64,000 nucleotides of DNA. It comes from Buchnera aphidicola (Microlophium carnosum) (GTDB taxonomy: Bacteria > Pseudomonadota > Gammaproteobacteria > Enterobacterales > Enterobacteriaceae). The notes below the pieces were generated by a model. It saw only the letters and a program-made list of their open reading frames with translations, searched no databases and was not told the origin of the DNA. Below, in pieces: positions 42,617 to 53,279 of this stretch (within the stretch, counting starts at the first letter, position 1; the number at the start of each line of letters is the position of its first letter). The position numbers and the translations under genes are program-made. The DNA lies in NCBI GenBank assembly GCA_011752475.1, contig CP048747.1, positions 248,001-312,000 on the forward strand, given 5' to 3'.

Positions 42617-43207
42617 GTGACACTAGGAATCTTAATTATTTCTATTCTATTGTTAACTGGATGTAATCAGTTTATACATGTAAAACATAATTCAAAGATA
42701 AATTATTTTTTTAAAAAAAATAGTATAGAAAATACCTTAAAGAATTGGAATGATATTATCCAAGTTTCTGCCAAGAAACATCACGTTGATGAGAAATTAG
42801 TAAAATCTATTATTTATGCAGAATCTTCTGGAAATCCTTATGCTAAGAGTAAATCTAACGCCATTGGATTAATGCAAATTAAACCTTCTTCAGCTGGAGC
42901 AGAGGTATATCGTTTACAAGGGAAAAAAGGTCAACCTTCTGTTAAAGAATTATATAATCCAAAAATAAATATTAATATAGGAACTGCCTATATTAGTTTT
43001 TTACAAAAAAAATTAATGATTATAAAAAATAAAGATGTTATGAGATATGCTATCATTGTTTCATATGTTAATGGTGCTAGTGCATTACTGAAAACGTTTT
43101 CTAAAAATAACAAAGAAGCAATAAATATAATTAATACAATGACAACTCAATCTTTTTATGAACACGTAAAAAAAAACATCCAGCAATTCAAGCATCTCGT
43201 TATTTAG
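42617..43207 (+). CDS. emtA: Membrane-bound endo-type lytic murein transglycosylase (EmtA/MltE)
   Basis: Cleaves peptidoglycan glycan strands to anhydromuropeptides. The 196-residue protein (E. coli 203) starts with a lipoprotein signal whose lipobox LTGC puts the lipidated Cys at residue 16. The SLT domain has the catalytic Glu in IIYAESSGNPYAKS and the motif AIGLMQIKPSSAG. The start is GTG at 42617 with AAGGA 10 bp upstream. Confidence 0.93.
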   Translation: MTLGILIISILLLTGCNQFIHVKHNSKINYFFKKNSIENTLKNWNDIIQVSAKKHHVDEKLVKSIIYAESSGNPYAKSKSNAIGLMQIKPSSAGAEVYRLQGKKGQPSVKELYNPKININIGTAYISFLQKKLMIIKNKDVMRYAIIVSYVNGASALLKTFSKNNKEAINIINTMTTQSFYEHVKKNIQQFKHLVI

Positions 43208-43318
43208 AAAAAGTAATTATGATTTATAATCTAATATAAAAATATTTTTTTAAATACATATTTAATAAGAAATTAAAGAATTTTTTTGATAAAAATATCT
43301 ATATATTGAGATGTAAAA

Positions 43319-44101
43319 ATGGGATTTTTAAAAGGTAAAAAAATTTTAATAATTGGAATTTCAAGTGCGAGATCCATTTCTTTTGGTATAGCACAATCTT
43401 TATACAGACAAAAAGCAGAATTAGGATTTGTGTGTCAAAATGAAAAAATAAGCAAAAAAATAAAGAACTTAACAGAAGCAATGAAGTCTTCCATTATATT
43501 ATCTTGCGACGTTTCTAATGATGAAAATATTAAAAATTTATTTATCGATTTAAGCCAAATATGGAAAAAGTTTGATGGATTAGTTCATAGCATTGCTTAT
43601 TGTCCCAAAGAACATTTTAATGGAGATTTTATTAATAATTCTACTAGAGAAGGATTTAACATTTCTCACGAAATTAGTTCCTATAGTTTTTTAGGATTAG
43701 TTAGGGAATGTAGAAAAATGTTAAATAATTCCTCTTCTTTGTTAACTTTATCTTATTTAGGTTCACAACGTGTAATACCAAATTATAATATGATGGGTCT
43801 AGCTAAAGCTTCATTAGAAGCAAATGTTCGTTATATGGCTCATGCATTAGGCAGGGAAAATATTCGAGTTAATGCAATTTCATCTGGTCCTATTAAGACT
43901 ATTTCTTCTTATAAAATTAAGAATTTCAACAAAATACAAAACCATTCCTATTTATCTTCATTTTTAAAAAATTCTATTACTAATGAACATATTGGTAATA
44001 CAGCATCTTTTTTATTATCTGATTTATCTCTGGGTATTACGGGTTCAGTTCTTTATGTTGATAATGGTTTTAATATTAGTAGTATGTATAGTGTATTGTA
44101 A
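43319..44101 (+). CDS. fabI: Enoyl-[acyl-carrier-protein] reductase (NADH)
   Basis: Last reductive step of each fatty-acid elongation cycle. A short-chain dehydrogenase fold of 260 residues (E. coli 262) with the N-terminal GISSARSISFGIAQSL. The Tyr/Lys pair is in NYNMMGLAKASLEANVRYMA and the cofactor region in VNAISSGPIKT. It stands between emtA and rnb. Confidence 0.97.
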   Translation: MGFLKGKKILIIGISSARSISFGIAQSLYRQKAELGFVCQNEKISKKIKNLTEAMKSSIILSCDVSNDENIKNLFIDLSQIWKKFDGLVHSIAYCPKEHFNGDFINNSTREGFNISHEISSYSFLGLVRECRKMLNNSSSLLTLSYLGSQRVIPNYNMMGLAKASLEANVRYMAHALGRENIRVNAISSGPIKTISSYKIKNFNKIQNHSYLSSFLKNSITNEHIGNTASFLLSDLSLGITGSVLYVDNGFNISSMYSVL

Positions 44102-44271
44102 TATAATCTTGTTAAGATTTATCTGTTTTTTGTTAAAATTATAATACGTATATTTTTACGTGATGAAGAAATAATTATCTATGATATTTTATAAATGAAT
44201 TGTATATTTAAATTAACTTTTAAATTTATAAAATTATTAATTTTTTACTATGACAATTAGGCCGTATTATT

Positions 44272-46209
44272 ATGTTCCAAAATAATCCATTATTGACACA
44301 GTTAAAAAAAAATCTACATGCTAAAACGCCACGTGTTGAAGGCATCGTAAAAAGTACCGAAAGAGGGTTTGGATTTTTAGAAATTGATGTACAAAAAAGT
44401 TATTTTATACCTCCAAAAAATATGAAAAAAGTTATGCATGGAGATAAAATAACTGCATTGTTAAAAATAGAAAAAGATAGAGAAATAGTAGAACCTGAAA
44501 AATTAATCGAACCTTTTCTAAATAGATTTGTTGGAAAAATAGAAAAGAAAGAAAATAAATTATTTATAATCCCAGATCATCCATTTTTCAAAGATCTTAT
44601 AATATGCCAACCTAATAAGAATTGTATTAGTACTTTTCAGGATGGAGATTGGGCTATAGCTCAATTAACAAAACATAAACTTAAAGGAGATCATATTTTT
44701 TATGCTGAACTAACTAAAAAAATTACACAAAAAGATGATCCATTAATACCCTGGTGGGTAACCCTGGCACGTCATAATCTTGATAGTACAGAACCCTTAG
44801 CGGAAGAAAATGATCTTATATTAAAAGAACATTATGACAGAAAAGACTTAACAGATTTAGATTTTATCACTATAGATAATATAAACACAAAAGATATTGA
44901 TGATGCTATTTTTGTAACTGAAAAAACTAATGGTGAAATATCTTTAACTATAGCCATTGCAGATCCAACAGCTTATATAAAATATGGTAGTAAATTAGAC
45001 ATTATAGCTTCTAATAGAATATTTACACATTATTTACCAGGTTTTAATATTCCTATGTTGCCAAGGAAGTTATCAGAAGATATATGTTCATTAAATCCAA
45101 ATAAACGTCGTCCGGCATTAGTATGTCATATTACTATTTTTAACGATGGAAGTATTTCTGATGATATTCAGTTTTTTTTAGCATGGATAAAATCAAAATC
45201 AAAATTGTCTTATGATCATGTTTCGGATTGGATTGAAAAAAATAGTACATGGATACCTCCAACAAAATCTATTAAAAAACAAATATTAATTTTGCATCGT
45301 TTATGTTTATTGCGTATAAAATGGCGTAAGATAAACGCAGTATTATTTAAAGATAGTGTAGAATATCGATTTCATTTATCTGAAAATGGAAAGATTATAG
45401 ATGTGTTAACTGAAAAAAGACGTATTGCGCATAAAATCATTGAAGAATCTATGATAATTGCAAATATATCTGCTGCTAATTTTTTATCAAAACACCTTGG
45501 TTATGGTATATATAATGTGCATACCGGTTTCGATCTTGTTAACGCGGAAAACGCAGTTTCTTTTTTAAGAAGTTATAATTTAAACTTTAGTGCTAAAGAA
45601 ATAACTACTCTAAAAGGTTTTTGTAATCTAAGACGTGTTTTGAATATATTATCTAATAATTATATTGATAGTCGTATTCGTCGTTTTCAATCTTTTGGAG
45701 ATTTTAGTATTAAACCTGGCCCACATTTTGCACTTGGTTTTTCAGAATATGCAACATGGACTTCTCCTATTCGTAAATACAGTGATATGATTAATCATCG
45801 TTTATTGAAATCTATCATTAAAAATGAACCATCAATTACACTTCATGAAGATATTAAATTAAAAATAAGTGAACAAAGAAGACGCAATCGAATAGCTGAA
45901 AGAGATATTTCAGACTGGCTCTATTCTATATTATTACAACAAAAAAAATATCAAAATAAAACGTTTGATGCCGAGATAATTGATATTTCTAGAAATGGCA
46001 TCAGAGCTCGATTAATAGAAAATGGTGCTAATGTTTTTATTCCTGGAGTATTTATACATCCTATTCGAGAGGAATTAAATTTTAATCAAGAATCAGGGAC
46101 AGTATTTGTTAATGATGTCATACGTTATAAAATATCTGATTTAATTCAAGTAACTTTATCAGATATTCGATTAGAAACTCGCAGTATTATTGCTAGACCT
46201 GAATTATAA
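44272..46209 (+). CDS. rnb: Exoribonuclease II
   Basis: Processive 3'-5' hydrolysis of single-stranded RNA in mRNA turnover. The 645-residue protein (E. coli 644) has N-terminal cold-shock domains, the RNB catalytic domain with the aspartate cluster in DNINTKDIDDAIFV, and a C-terminal S1 domain (from about 560). The RNB signature includes ATWTSPIRKYSDMINHR. Confidence 0.97.
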   Translation: MFQNNPLLTQLKKNLHAKTPRVEGIVKSTERGFGFLEIDVQKSYFIPPKNMKKVMHGDKITALLKIEKDREIVEPEKLIEPFLNRFVGKIEKKENKLFIIPDHPFFKDLIICQPNKNCISTFQDGDWAIAQLTKHKLKGDHIFYAELTKKITQKDDPLIPWWVTLARHNLDSTEPLAEENDLILKEHYDRKDLTDLDFITIDNINTKDIDDAIFVTEKTNGEISLTIAIADPTAYIKYGSKLDIIASNRIFTHYLPGFNIPMLPRKLSEDICSLNPNKRRPALVCHITIFNDGSISDDIQFFLAWIKSKSKLSYDHVSDWIEKNSTWIPPTKSIKKQILILHRLCLLRIKWRKINAVLFKDSVEYRFHLSENGKIIDVLTEKRRIAHKIIEESMIIANISAANFLSKHLGYGIYNVHTGFDLVNAENAVSFLRSYNLNFSAKEITTLKGFCNLRRVLNILSNNYIDSRIRRFQSFGDFSIKPGPHFALGFSEYATWTSPIRKYSDMINHRLLKSIIKNEPSITLHEDIKLKISEQRRRNRIAERDISDWLYSILLQQKKYQNKTFDAEIIDISRNGIRARLIENGANVFIPGVFIHPIREELNFNQESGTVFVNDVIRYKISDLIQVTLSDIRLETRSIIARPEL

Positions 46210-46319
46210 AAATTCAAATAAAAATATAACTAAATATTTTTTATATAAAAAAATATATTCACTATAATGAAAAGATTTTAAAGAAATCATAAAAATTCAA
46301 TATAAATTAGGAGTATAAT

Positions 46320-46967
46320 ATGAATATTTCAATTTTTGATTTATCTATATATATAAAATTCTTTATAGGTTTATGTGCTTTAGTTAATCCAATTGGAATG
46401 ATTCCTATCTTTACAACTATGACAAATCATCAGTCTTATTTAGAAAGAAAAAAAACTAATTTAGTAGCTAATTTTTCAGCATCATTAATTTTATTAATAT
46501 CATTATTTTTTGGTACTCATATTTTAAATATTTTTGGTGTATCTATTAATTCTTTTCGTATTGCTGGTGGAATACTAATTATTAGCATAGCTTTTTCTAT
46601 GATTAGTGGTCAATTTATAAAAAAAATAAAAATAAAAAAAGATCAAAAAGAAGAAAATAAATTAGATAATATTAGTGTTGTACCTTTAGCAATGCCTTTA
46701 ATTGCAGGTCCTGGAGCAATTAGTTCTACTATTGTTTGGAGTACTTATTATTCAAGTTGGATTAATTTATTTGGATGCAGTATAGTAATTTTTTTATTTT
46801 CGTTTGTATGTTGGTTATGTTTTGAAGCTGCTCCATGTGTAGTACAGATTTTAGGAAAAACAGGAATTAATATTATTACTCGTGTGATGGGTTTATTACT
46901 AATGTCTCTTGGAATAGAGTTTATTAGTACGGGGATAAGAGCTATTTTTTCTGGATTACTACATTAG
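46320..46967 (+). CDS. ychE: MarC/YchE family inner-membrane protein
   Basis: A polytopic membrane protein of unknown function. The 215 residues equal E. coli YchE. About six hydrophobic helices are visible, with family sequence ALVNPIGMIPIF near the N terminus and VPLAMPLIAGPGAISSTIV in the middle. A lysine-rich loop (about 100-118) separates the halves. The MarC name does not imply a proven role in drug resistance. Confidence 0.9.
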   Translation: MNISIFDLSIYIKFFIGLCALVNPIGMIPIFTTMTNHQSYLERKKTNLVANFSASLILLISLFFGTHILNIFGVSINSFRIAGGILIISIAFSMISGQFIKKIKIKKDQKEENKLDNISVVPLAMPLIAGPGAISSTIVWSTYYSSWINLFGCSIVIFLFSFVCWLCFEAAPCVVQILGKTGINIITRVMGLLLMSLGIEFISTGIRAIFSGLLH

Positions 46968-47004
46968 TATAATTTTTTATATTTAAATTTTATTTGGATG
47001 ATTC

Positions 47005-47673
47005 TTGCAAACAAAAATAATTTTTTTTCGTAATTTAGGAACTGAGCATTGGTTGACAACTGTCAATAAAATGAATCATTTTGCAACATTACGTAATTTT
47101 TATACATTTGATGAAATTTGGTTCGTAGAACATTATCCAATTTTTACTGAGGGATACTCAAAAGAAAGAGAAAATGTAATTTTTCCTAATAATATTCCAA
47201 TAGTAAAAACTGATAGAGGTGGTCAAATTACATATCATGGACCTGGACAACAAGTCTTATATTTTTTAATAAATCTAAAACGTCGAAAAATTAGTATTCG
47301 TCAATTGATAGACATAATGCAAAAGATAATAATAGAAACTTTAAATGATTTTTCTCTTAAAGCATATATAAAAAAAAAATCACCCGGTGTATATATAAAT
47401 AATAAAAAAATATGTTCGTTAGGATTGCGAATAAAACAAGGATCAACTCTACATGGTCTAGCACTTAACGTTAATATGGATTTAAAACCATTTGACTACA
47501 TTTATCCTTGTGGAGATAAAAATATAAAAATGACACAAATAAAAGATTTTATTTTCAATGTCAAATTAAAAGATGTACAAATGGTGTTAATTAAAAAATT
47601 ATCTAAATTGTTTAAAGTTATTATGATTAATAGCAACTATAATAAAAATCTATTAAATCATTTCTATGAATGA
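47005..47673 (+). CDS. lipB: Octanoyl-[ACP]:protein N-octanoyltransferase
   Basis: Transfers octanoyl from ACP to lipoyl domains, the first step of lipoate synthesis. The 222-residue protein (E. coli 213) has DEIWFVEHYPIFTEGY, RGGQITYHGPGQ, the catalytic Lys in KKICSLGLR and the Cys in YPCGDKN. The start is TTG at 47005, with no in-frame ATG near. An in-frame run of ten A's (47370-47379) is intact. lipA follows. Confidence 0.95.
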   Translation: MQTKIIFFRNLGTEHWLTTVNKMNHFATLRNFYTFDEIWFVEHYPIFTEGYSKERENVIFPNNIPIVKTDRGGQITYHGPGQQVLYFLINLKRRKISIRQLIDIMQKIIIETLNDFSLKAYIKKKSPGVYINNKKICSLGLRIKQGSTLHGLALNVNMDLKPFDYIYPCGDKNIKMTQIKDFIFNVKLKDVQMVLIKKLSKLFKVIMINSNYNKNLLNHFYE

Positions 47674-47771
47674 TTAAATTCATGTCATGTCTTAAAATTT
47701 TATTTATAAAATTATTTTTCAGTTGATATATAATATATATTTTAATGTTTTTAATCGAGATAATAAATTTC

Positions 47772-48725
47772 ATGAATAAAAATAAAGATATTTTATTAAA
47801 ATATCCAATGTCAGAAAAATCAAATATAATTACTACTAAAAAAATTTATAATTTTACAGAAAAATTAAATAAACCTGATTGGATAAAAATTAAAATCCCT
47901 GTTAATACGTCTCGTATATCTCAAATAAAACATGCTTTGCGTAAAAATAATTTACATTCTGTTTGTGAAGAAGCACATTGTCCAAACTTATCAGAATGTT
48001 TTAATAATGGCACTGCAACATTTATGATTCTCGGTTCTATATGCACACGAAATTGTCCATTTTGTGCAGTATCGCATGGAGCACCTAATCCTATCAATGC
48101 AGAAGAGCCTCAAAAATTATCTAATACTATTTTTGATATGGGAATTAATTATGTAGTAATTACATCAGTTGTACGTGATGATTTATACGACGGAGGTGCT
48201 CAACATTTTGTAAATTGTATTCAAGCAATTCGAAATAAAAACACAGTAAAAATTGAAATATTAGTTCCTGATTTTCGAGGGAGAATAGAATTAATTTTAA
48301 ATATTTTTAATGATGCATTACCTGATATTTTTAATCATAATATAGAAAATGTTCCTAGAATGTATAAAAAAATTCGTCCTGGAGCCAATTATAAAAGATC
48401 TTTATTACTATTAGAATCATTTAAAAAAAAATATTTTAATATACCAACAAAATCAGGTCTCATGTTAGGTATTGGAGAAAAAGATATTGAAATCATTCAA
48501 GTAATGAAAGATCTTTATTCAAACGGAGTGACATTATTAACAGTAGGTCAATATCTTCAACCTAGTATATATCATCTACCAGTAAAACGTTATATACCCC
48601 TTGCAGAATTCGAAAATATTAAACAAGAAGCTTTATCTATTGGTTTTACTAGTGCTTTTTGCGGTCCTTTTGTTCGTTCATCATATCATGCAAGTTTTCA
48701 ATCGCACTTATCTGTTAAGAAATAA
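47772..48725 (+). CDS. lipA: Lipoyl synthase
   Basis: A radical SAM enzyme that inserts two sulfurs into octanoyl-protein. The auxiliary cluster Cys residues are in [12 protein letters not shown] and the radical SAM motif is CTRNCPFC. The C-terminal RSSYHA Ser ligand is present. I start at ATG 47772 (317 residues, E. coli 321); an in-frame ATG at 47745 would give 326. It works with LipB, immediately upstream. Confidence 0.96.
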   Translation: MNKNKDILLKYPMSEKSNIITTKKIYNFTEKLNKPDWIKIKIPVNTSRISQIKHALRKNNLHSVCEEAHCPNLSECFNNGTATFMILGSICTRNCPFCAVSHGAPNPINAEEPQKLSNTIFDMGINYVVITSVVRDDLYDGGAQHFVNCIQAIRNKNTVKIEILVPDFRGRIELILNIFNDALPDIFNHNIENVPRMYKKIRPGANYKRSLLLLESFKKKYFNIPTKSGLMLGIGEKDIEIIQVMKDLYSNGVTLLTVGQYLQPSIYHLPVKRYIPLAEFENIKQEALSIGFTSAFCGPFVRSSYHASFQSHLSVKK

Positions 48726-48843
48726 TATGACAGTATTTAACAGTCAATATTTGTATGTTATGTGATTGAGACTTTTATATCAGAAAATGTATAGGAAATA
48801 ATATTTTTTATCGATTTATATTATTTATACTAGAGGTTGTATA

Positions 48844-49554
48844 GTGTTAAATCCTAACTTATTTACAATGCCAAAAATTATTATCGCGTTAGATTTTTAT
48901 AACAAAAAATCAGCTATGAAGTTAGTAAATCTTCTTAATCCATCAATTTATTATTTAAAAATTGGGAAAGAAATGTTTACAATTTTAGGTTGTAAATTTA
49001 TAAAAGAACTACATCAACTGGGATTTAATATATTTCTTGATTTAAAATTTCATGATATCCCGAATACTGTATTTAATGCTACAAAAGCAGCAGCAGATTT
49101 AGGAATCTGGATGTTAAGTGTTCATGCGGCTGGTGGTAAAAAAATGTTAATTTCTGCAAAAAAAGCGTTAAAATCTTTTAAAAAAGCTCCTTTATTAATA
49201 GCTGTTACAGCATTGACTAGTTTAAAAGAAGAAGAATTAAAAGAAATTGGAATTCAAATCTCATTAACAGAGTATATTTTAAAGCTATCAAAATTATCTA
49301 ATGATTGTGGTTTAGATGGAATTGTTTGTCCAGGAAGAGAAGCCAAGAAAATTAAATTTTTATTTGGAAACAAATATAAAATTATTACACCAGGTATTAG
49401 AATTTCTAAAGATTTACTATATGATCAAAATAATATAATCACTCCTAAAGAAGCAAAAGAATGTAAAATAGATTATATAGTAATAGGACGTTCCATCACT
49501 ATGTCAAAAAATCCGATTAAAAAATTAGATTTAATAGTAAAATCTATGCAATAA
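48844..49554 (+). CDS. pyrF: Orotidine 5'-phosphate decarboxylase
   Basis: Last step of UMP synthesis. The 236-residue TIM barrel (E. coli 245) has the catalytic LDLKFHDIPNT and the phosphate-binding TPGIRI and VIGRSIT. The start is GTG at 48844 with AGAGG upstream. UMP is then used by PyrH, in the same window. Confidence 0.97.
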   Translation: MLNPNLFTMPKIIIALDFYNKKSAMKLVNLLNPSIYYLKIGKEMFTILGCKFIKELHQLGFNIFLDLKFHDIPNTVFNATKAAADLGIWMLSVHAAGGKKMLISAKKALKSFKKAPLLIAVTALTSLKEEELKEIGIQISLTEYILKLSKLSNDCGLDGIVCPGREAKKIKFLFGNKYKIITPGIRISKDLLYDQNNIITPKEAKECKIDYIVIGRSITMSKNPIKKLDLIVKSMQ

Positions 49555-49617
49555 ATAAAAAATATAAAATATAAAAATATTATCAAATATTTATTTAATC
49601 GTGAATTAAGAGGATTT

Positions 49618-50202
49618 ATGAAATTAATAGAAAAAGCTATATTGCCTACACATTGGGGAAATTTTTTCATTTTTGGTTTTGAAGAAAATCAAAATGGAAA
49701 AAATCATATTGCTCTTGTATATGGTGATATCAAAAAAGGTATTCCTACTCTTTCTAGAGTACATTCAGAATGTTTAACAGGAGATGCTTTGTTTAGTTTG
49801 CGATGCGACTGTGGAAAGCAATTAGAAATGTCTATGGAAAGAATTTCTCAGGAGGGAAGTGGTGTATTAATTTATCATCGTCAAGAAGGGAGAAATATTG
49901 GTCTTCTTAATAAAATAAGAGCATATGCTTTACAAGATAGAGGATTAGATACTGTTCAAGCTAATAAAAAACTTGGTTTTTCTGCAGATGAGAGAGATTT
50001 TTCATTATGTGCTGATATATTTAATATATTAAATATTAAAAAAATTCGTTTATTAACAAATAATCCATTTAAAGTTCAAATGCTTAGTAATGCAGGTATA
50101 AATATTGTAGAACGAGTTCCTCTGATTGCAGAAAAAAATCCTAAGAATGCTTATTATTTAAAAACTAAAGCTGAAAAAATGGGTCACTTGTTATCTGAAT
50201 AA
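49618..50202 (+). CDS. ribA: GTP cyclohydrolase II
   Basis: First step of riboflavin synthesis from GTP. The 194-residue protein (E. coli 196) has zinc Cys ligands in [17 protein letters not shown], the GTP-binding [10 protein letters not shown] and the segment [13 protein letters not shown] good AAGAGGA ribosome site precedes the ATG. Riboflavin is among the vitamins Buchnera is thought to supply. Confidence 0.97.
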   Translation: MKLIEKAILPTHWGNFFIFGFEENQNGKNHIALVYGDIKKGIPTLSRVHSECLTGDALFSLRCDCGKQLEMSMERISQEGSGVLIYHRQEGRNIGLLNKIRAYALQDRGLDTVQANKKLGFSADERDFSLCADIFNILNIKKIRLLTNNPFKVQMLSNAGINIVERVPLIAEKNPKNAYYLKTKAEKMGHLLSE

Positions 50203-50286
50203 ATATAATCAATTATTTAAACGTAAATGTTCTATTTTTAAAAAAATATTTTATTTTTTGAATAGTAGGAGTTTTGTCATGAATCC

Positions 50287-50706
50287 CTAGATTAAAATTA
50301 TAATCAATAATCTCCGAATATTTTTTTATATTTTATGAATAGTATTTTTAATCACTGAAAGAGTTTTTCCTTGATTAGTTTATGTTCTAAGATCGTTGTT
50401 TTTATTAAGATATTTATATTTTTCTGTTTTCTAATTTTTTTTTATTTTTTTAAAGATTTAATAGAATATCTTTTTTTTAGTAATTCATGAGGATCTATAC
50501 CATCAGTAATTAATATTTCTCTGTATTTTTTTAATTTTATTATCTTCTGTTGTATTGCTATTTATATTTTTTTCTTTTTCTTTTCGTGCGTTAACAATCG
50601 TTTTAAATTTTTCTAATATTTCTTTTAGAATTTTTAAAGAATATGTTCGTGAATATACACGAAGTGCATCAATATTGTTTATAATTTTTAGTATTTCATT
50701 ATTAAT
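50287..50706 (-). pseudogene. hns: Degraded hns (nucleoid protein H-NS)
   Basis: Read on the minus strand from 50706, this shows NEILKIINNIDALR, then IKKYREILITDGIDPHELL, then KYKYLNKN and TNQGKTLSVIKNTI. These match E. coli H-NS in order (SEALKILNNIRTLR, LQQYREMLIADGIDPNELL, KYSYVDEN, TGQGRTPAVIKKAM), over about the full 137-residue length. Lesions: the start position is ATT (50704-50706); a seven-A tract (T's at 50526-50532) puts the middle out of frame, six A's restoring it; at least one more shift follows; and TAA (50380-50382) replaces the conserved Trp. Location between ribA and cls agrees with E. coli, where hns and cls are near neighbours. Confidence 0.85.
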
Positions 50707-50995
50707 ATGTCCTGATCATATCAGTTTAAGATAAAAATATTTTTACTTAAAAAACAATATTGAAAATGAAAAATAAATAATTTTAATACAAAAAAACATT
50801 GTTTATTAACAACATAGAAATTAAATATATTTTTATATAAAAATTTTATTTACATAAAAATCAATTATAATTTTAAATTATATGTCATATATAACATGTT
50901 GTTATTATAGAAATAATAAAATGATACTATGAAATATAAATATATATTTTTTGTTGAAATTAATTATTTATAAAAAATATCAATAATTATGATAA
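50707..50995. other. AT-rich spacer between the hns remnant and cls
   Basis: About 290 bp of very AT-rich sequence with no reading frame, RNA gene or convincing hairpin that I can see. It contains whatever promoter the lost hns gene used and the 3' flank of cls. Confidence 0.4.
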
Positions 50996-52456
50996 TTATA
51001 ATAATGGACTTAGAAAATAGAATATTTTTTCAAGAATTCTTGTCCAATATGCACGCATAGACCAAACTTTTTTATCTATTAATTTAGAGTCAGAAATATA
51101 TTTATTTTGTATATAAGATAAATCTTGTCCAAAATTACTATCATCGATCACTAAAGTGATTTCAAAATTTAACCAAATACTTCTCATATCTAAATTTACA
51201 GTACCAATTAAACTTAATTGTTGATCAACTAATATACTTTTACTATGTAAAAGTCCTTTTTGAAATTGATAAATTTTTACCCCAGCTTCTAATAGTTCAC
51301 TAAAAAAAACTCTGCTAGCCCATTTAACTAAAATAGAATCATGATATAAAGGTATAATGATACTAACTTCAACTCCTCTTTGAGCCGCTGTACAAATAGC
51401 TTGCAACAAATCTTCGCTAGGAACTAAATAAGGAGTAGTCATAATTAATTCATGTCTAGCTGAATAAATAGCTGTTAATAATGCTTGATGAATCATATTT
51501 TTTAGAAAACCAGGTCCAGACGCGATTACCTGAATACTAGAATGTTGATTGCATTCTTTTTTCAAAGATTTTTCATTTGGTAATTGAGGTAAAATTTTTA
51601 AACCTGTCTCAATTTCCCAATCACAGGAATAAATGATTCCTATTGTTGCAGCTATAGGACCCTCTATTCTTGTCATTAAATCAATCCATTGACCCATCCC
51701 AGAAGATTTCTTGAATAAATAAGGATCAACAAGATTCATACTACCAGAATATGCGATATAATTATCAATTAATACAACTTTCCTATGTTGTCTCACATCA
51801 ATACGTCTTAATAATACTCGTAAAAAATTAACTTTGAGCGCTTCTACTACTTGAATCCCAGATTTTCTCATTATTTTAACCCAAGGACTCTGAAAAAATT
51901 CAATACTTCCTGCTGAATCAAGCATTAATCTACAATTTATTCCCCGTCTTGCAGAATCAATAAGAGCTATTGCTACATCATCAACTATCCCACCAGGTTT
52001 CCAAATATAAAATACCATTTCAATATTGTTACGTGCTAAATAAATATCACGTATTAATATTTGCATAATTTTTTTAGTATTAGTTAAAAGTTTAATCTTA
52101 TTGCTTTTGATCCCGGATAGACCTTGTCTATGTTTGCATAATTGAAATATAGAAGTAGCTACGTCACTATTTTTTATTTGAAAAATATATTTGCGCGATT
52201 TTAATTCATCAAGCCATTCATTAGAAATAGACCATATTCGATTTGCGATTCTTTTATGTCTTTTTCCTAAATATAATTCACCAAAAAAAAACCAAACAGC
52301 AATTCCAATAAAGGGAATAATGTAAATTATTAAAAGCCAAGACATAGAAGAAGGTATATTACGTCGTTTAATCAAGACTCGAAAGGTAATATTAGCAATT
52401 AACAAGCAATATATCAAAAAAATTAGATATTTAATTAAATTATAAAAAATACCCAT
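50996..52456 (-). CDS. cls: Cardiolipin synthase A
   Basis: Makes cardiolipin from two phosphatidylglycerols in the inner membrane. The 486 residues equal E. coli ClsA. Two N-terminal membrane helices (about 4-25 and 36-58) precede two phospholipase D HKD motifs, [19 protein letters not shown] and [19 protein letters not shown]. With so few lipid genes kept, it indicates that Buchnera still tailors its own phospholipids. Confidence 0.96.
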   Translation of the reverse strand: MGIFYNLIKYLIFLIYCLLIANITFRVLIKRRNIPSSMSWLLIIYIIPFIGIAVWFFFGELYLGKRHKRIANRIWSISNEWLDELKSRKYIFQIKNSDVATSIFQLCKHRQGLSGIKSNKIKLLTNTKKIMQILIRDIYLARNNIEMVFYIWKPGGIVDDVAIALIDSARRGINCRLMLDSAGSIEFFQSPWVKIMRKSGIQVVEALKVNFLRVLLRRIDVRQHRKVVLIDNYIAYSGSMNLVDPYLFKKSSGMGQWIDLMTRIEGPIAATIGIIYSCDWEIETGLKILPQLPNEKSLKKECNQHSSIQVIASGPGFLKNMIHQALLTAIYSARHELIMTTPYLVPSEDLLQAICTAAQRGVEVSIIIPLYHDSILVKWASRVFFSELLEAGVKIYQFQKGLLHSKSILVDQQLSLIGTVNLDMRSIWLNFEITLVIDDSNFGQDLSYIQNKYISDSKLIDKKVWSMRAYWTRILEKIFYFLSPLL

Positions 52457-52836
52457 CCATTGAAGGTCCTATTTATGATTCTGTAAAAAGATCTGATCTG
52501 TATAATTAAATATTTTTCTATTGTTGAAAACAAAATATATCTAACTATAAAGTAATAAGATAATTAATAAATATAAAAATATTATTTATAAAGATTGTAA
52601 TAATTCATTTTACTATTAAAGTTAATAAAAAAATTATATAACACTATTTTTGTTCAATGTTTTAAAAAAGAATACTTTGAAAATAAATATAAATACAATT
52701 AGTTTAATTTAGTGTTGAATATAATACTTTGAAAATATTTTTTTTAATAATTAAAAAATTTTTTAGAAGTATATATTTTTCTATTAATTTTTCAACAATA
52801 TATATTATTTTATAATAATATAAATATATTTTTTAT
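52457..52836. other. Spacer between cls and yciA
   Basis: A 380-bp AT-rich spacer where E. coli has kch, yciI and tonB. I find no readable remnant of those genes. It contains the 15-bp direct repeat at 52671-52685 and 52723-52737. Confidence 0.45.
52671..52737. repeat. 15-bp direct repeat in the cls-yciA spacer
   Basis: AATACTTTGAAAATA occurs exactly at 52671-52685 and 52723-52737. It may be chance in such biased sequence or the trace of a local duplication. Confidence 0.35.
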
Positions 52837-53244
52837 TTAAATAATACTCATAGGTAATAATTCACGAGGTTTTCCTATTGTATTAATAGCTACATAAATA
52901 AACTTTGCTTCTGCAGCACAATAATATTGACCTAATGGTTTTGAATAAATTTTTTTAACCCATATTTCTACATTAATTTTGATAGAACTTTTTCCAATTT
53001 TAATACATTTTGCATAACAATTAACAATATCACCAACTGATATAGATTTTAGAAAAGTCATTTCATCAACTCGTACGGTAGCAACTTTTCCACCTGCAAT
53101 TTCTTTTGCTAATATTGCTCCACCCATATCCATTTGAGACATAATCCATCCACCAAAAATATCACCATTAGCGTTAGTATCTGAAGGCATTGAAAGTGTT
53201 TTTAATACTATTATTCCCTTTGGTAATGTATTTTTTTCTGACAT
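52837..53244 (-). CDS. yciA: Acyl-CoA thioester hydrolase YciA
   Basis: A hot-dog fold thioesterase acting on various acyl-CoAs. The motif MPSDTNANGDIFGGW with the catalytic Asp, followed by MSQMDMGGAILA, is nearly identical to E. coli. I start at ATG 53244 (MSEKNTLPKG, 135 residues, E. coli 132); a GTG five codons upstream (53259) is open. It follows yciB closely on the same strand. Confidence 0.94.
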   Translation of the reverse strand: MSEKNTLPKGIIVLKTLSMPSDTNANGDIFGGWIMSQMDMGGAILAKEIAGGKVATVRVDEMTFLKSISVGDIVNCYAKCIKIGKSSIKINVEIWVKKIYSKPLGQYYCAAEAKFIYVAINTIGKPRELLPMSII

Positions 53245-53279
53245 TATTAAAATGTTCACTCTATTATGTTATAAAAAAA

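Noticed and set aside
52457..52836. Possible remnants of tonB, yciI or kch
   Set aside because: No recognisable residues in any frame by eye.
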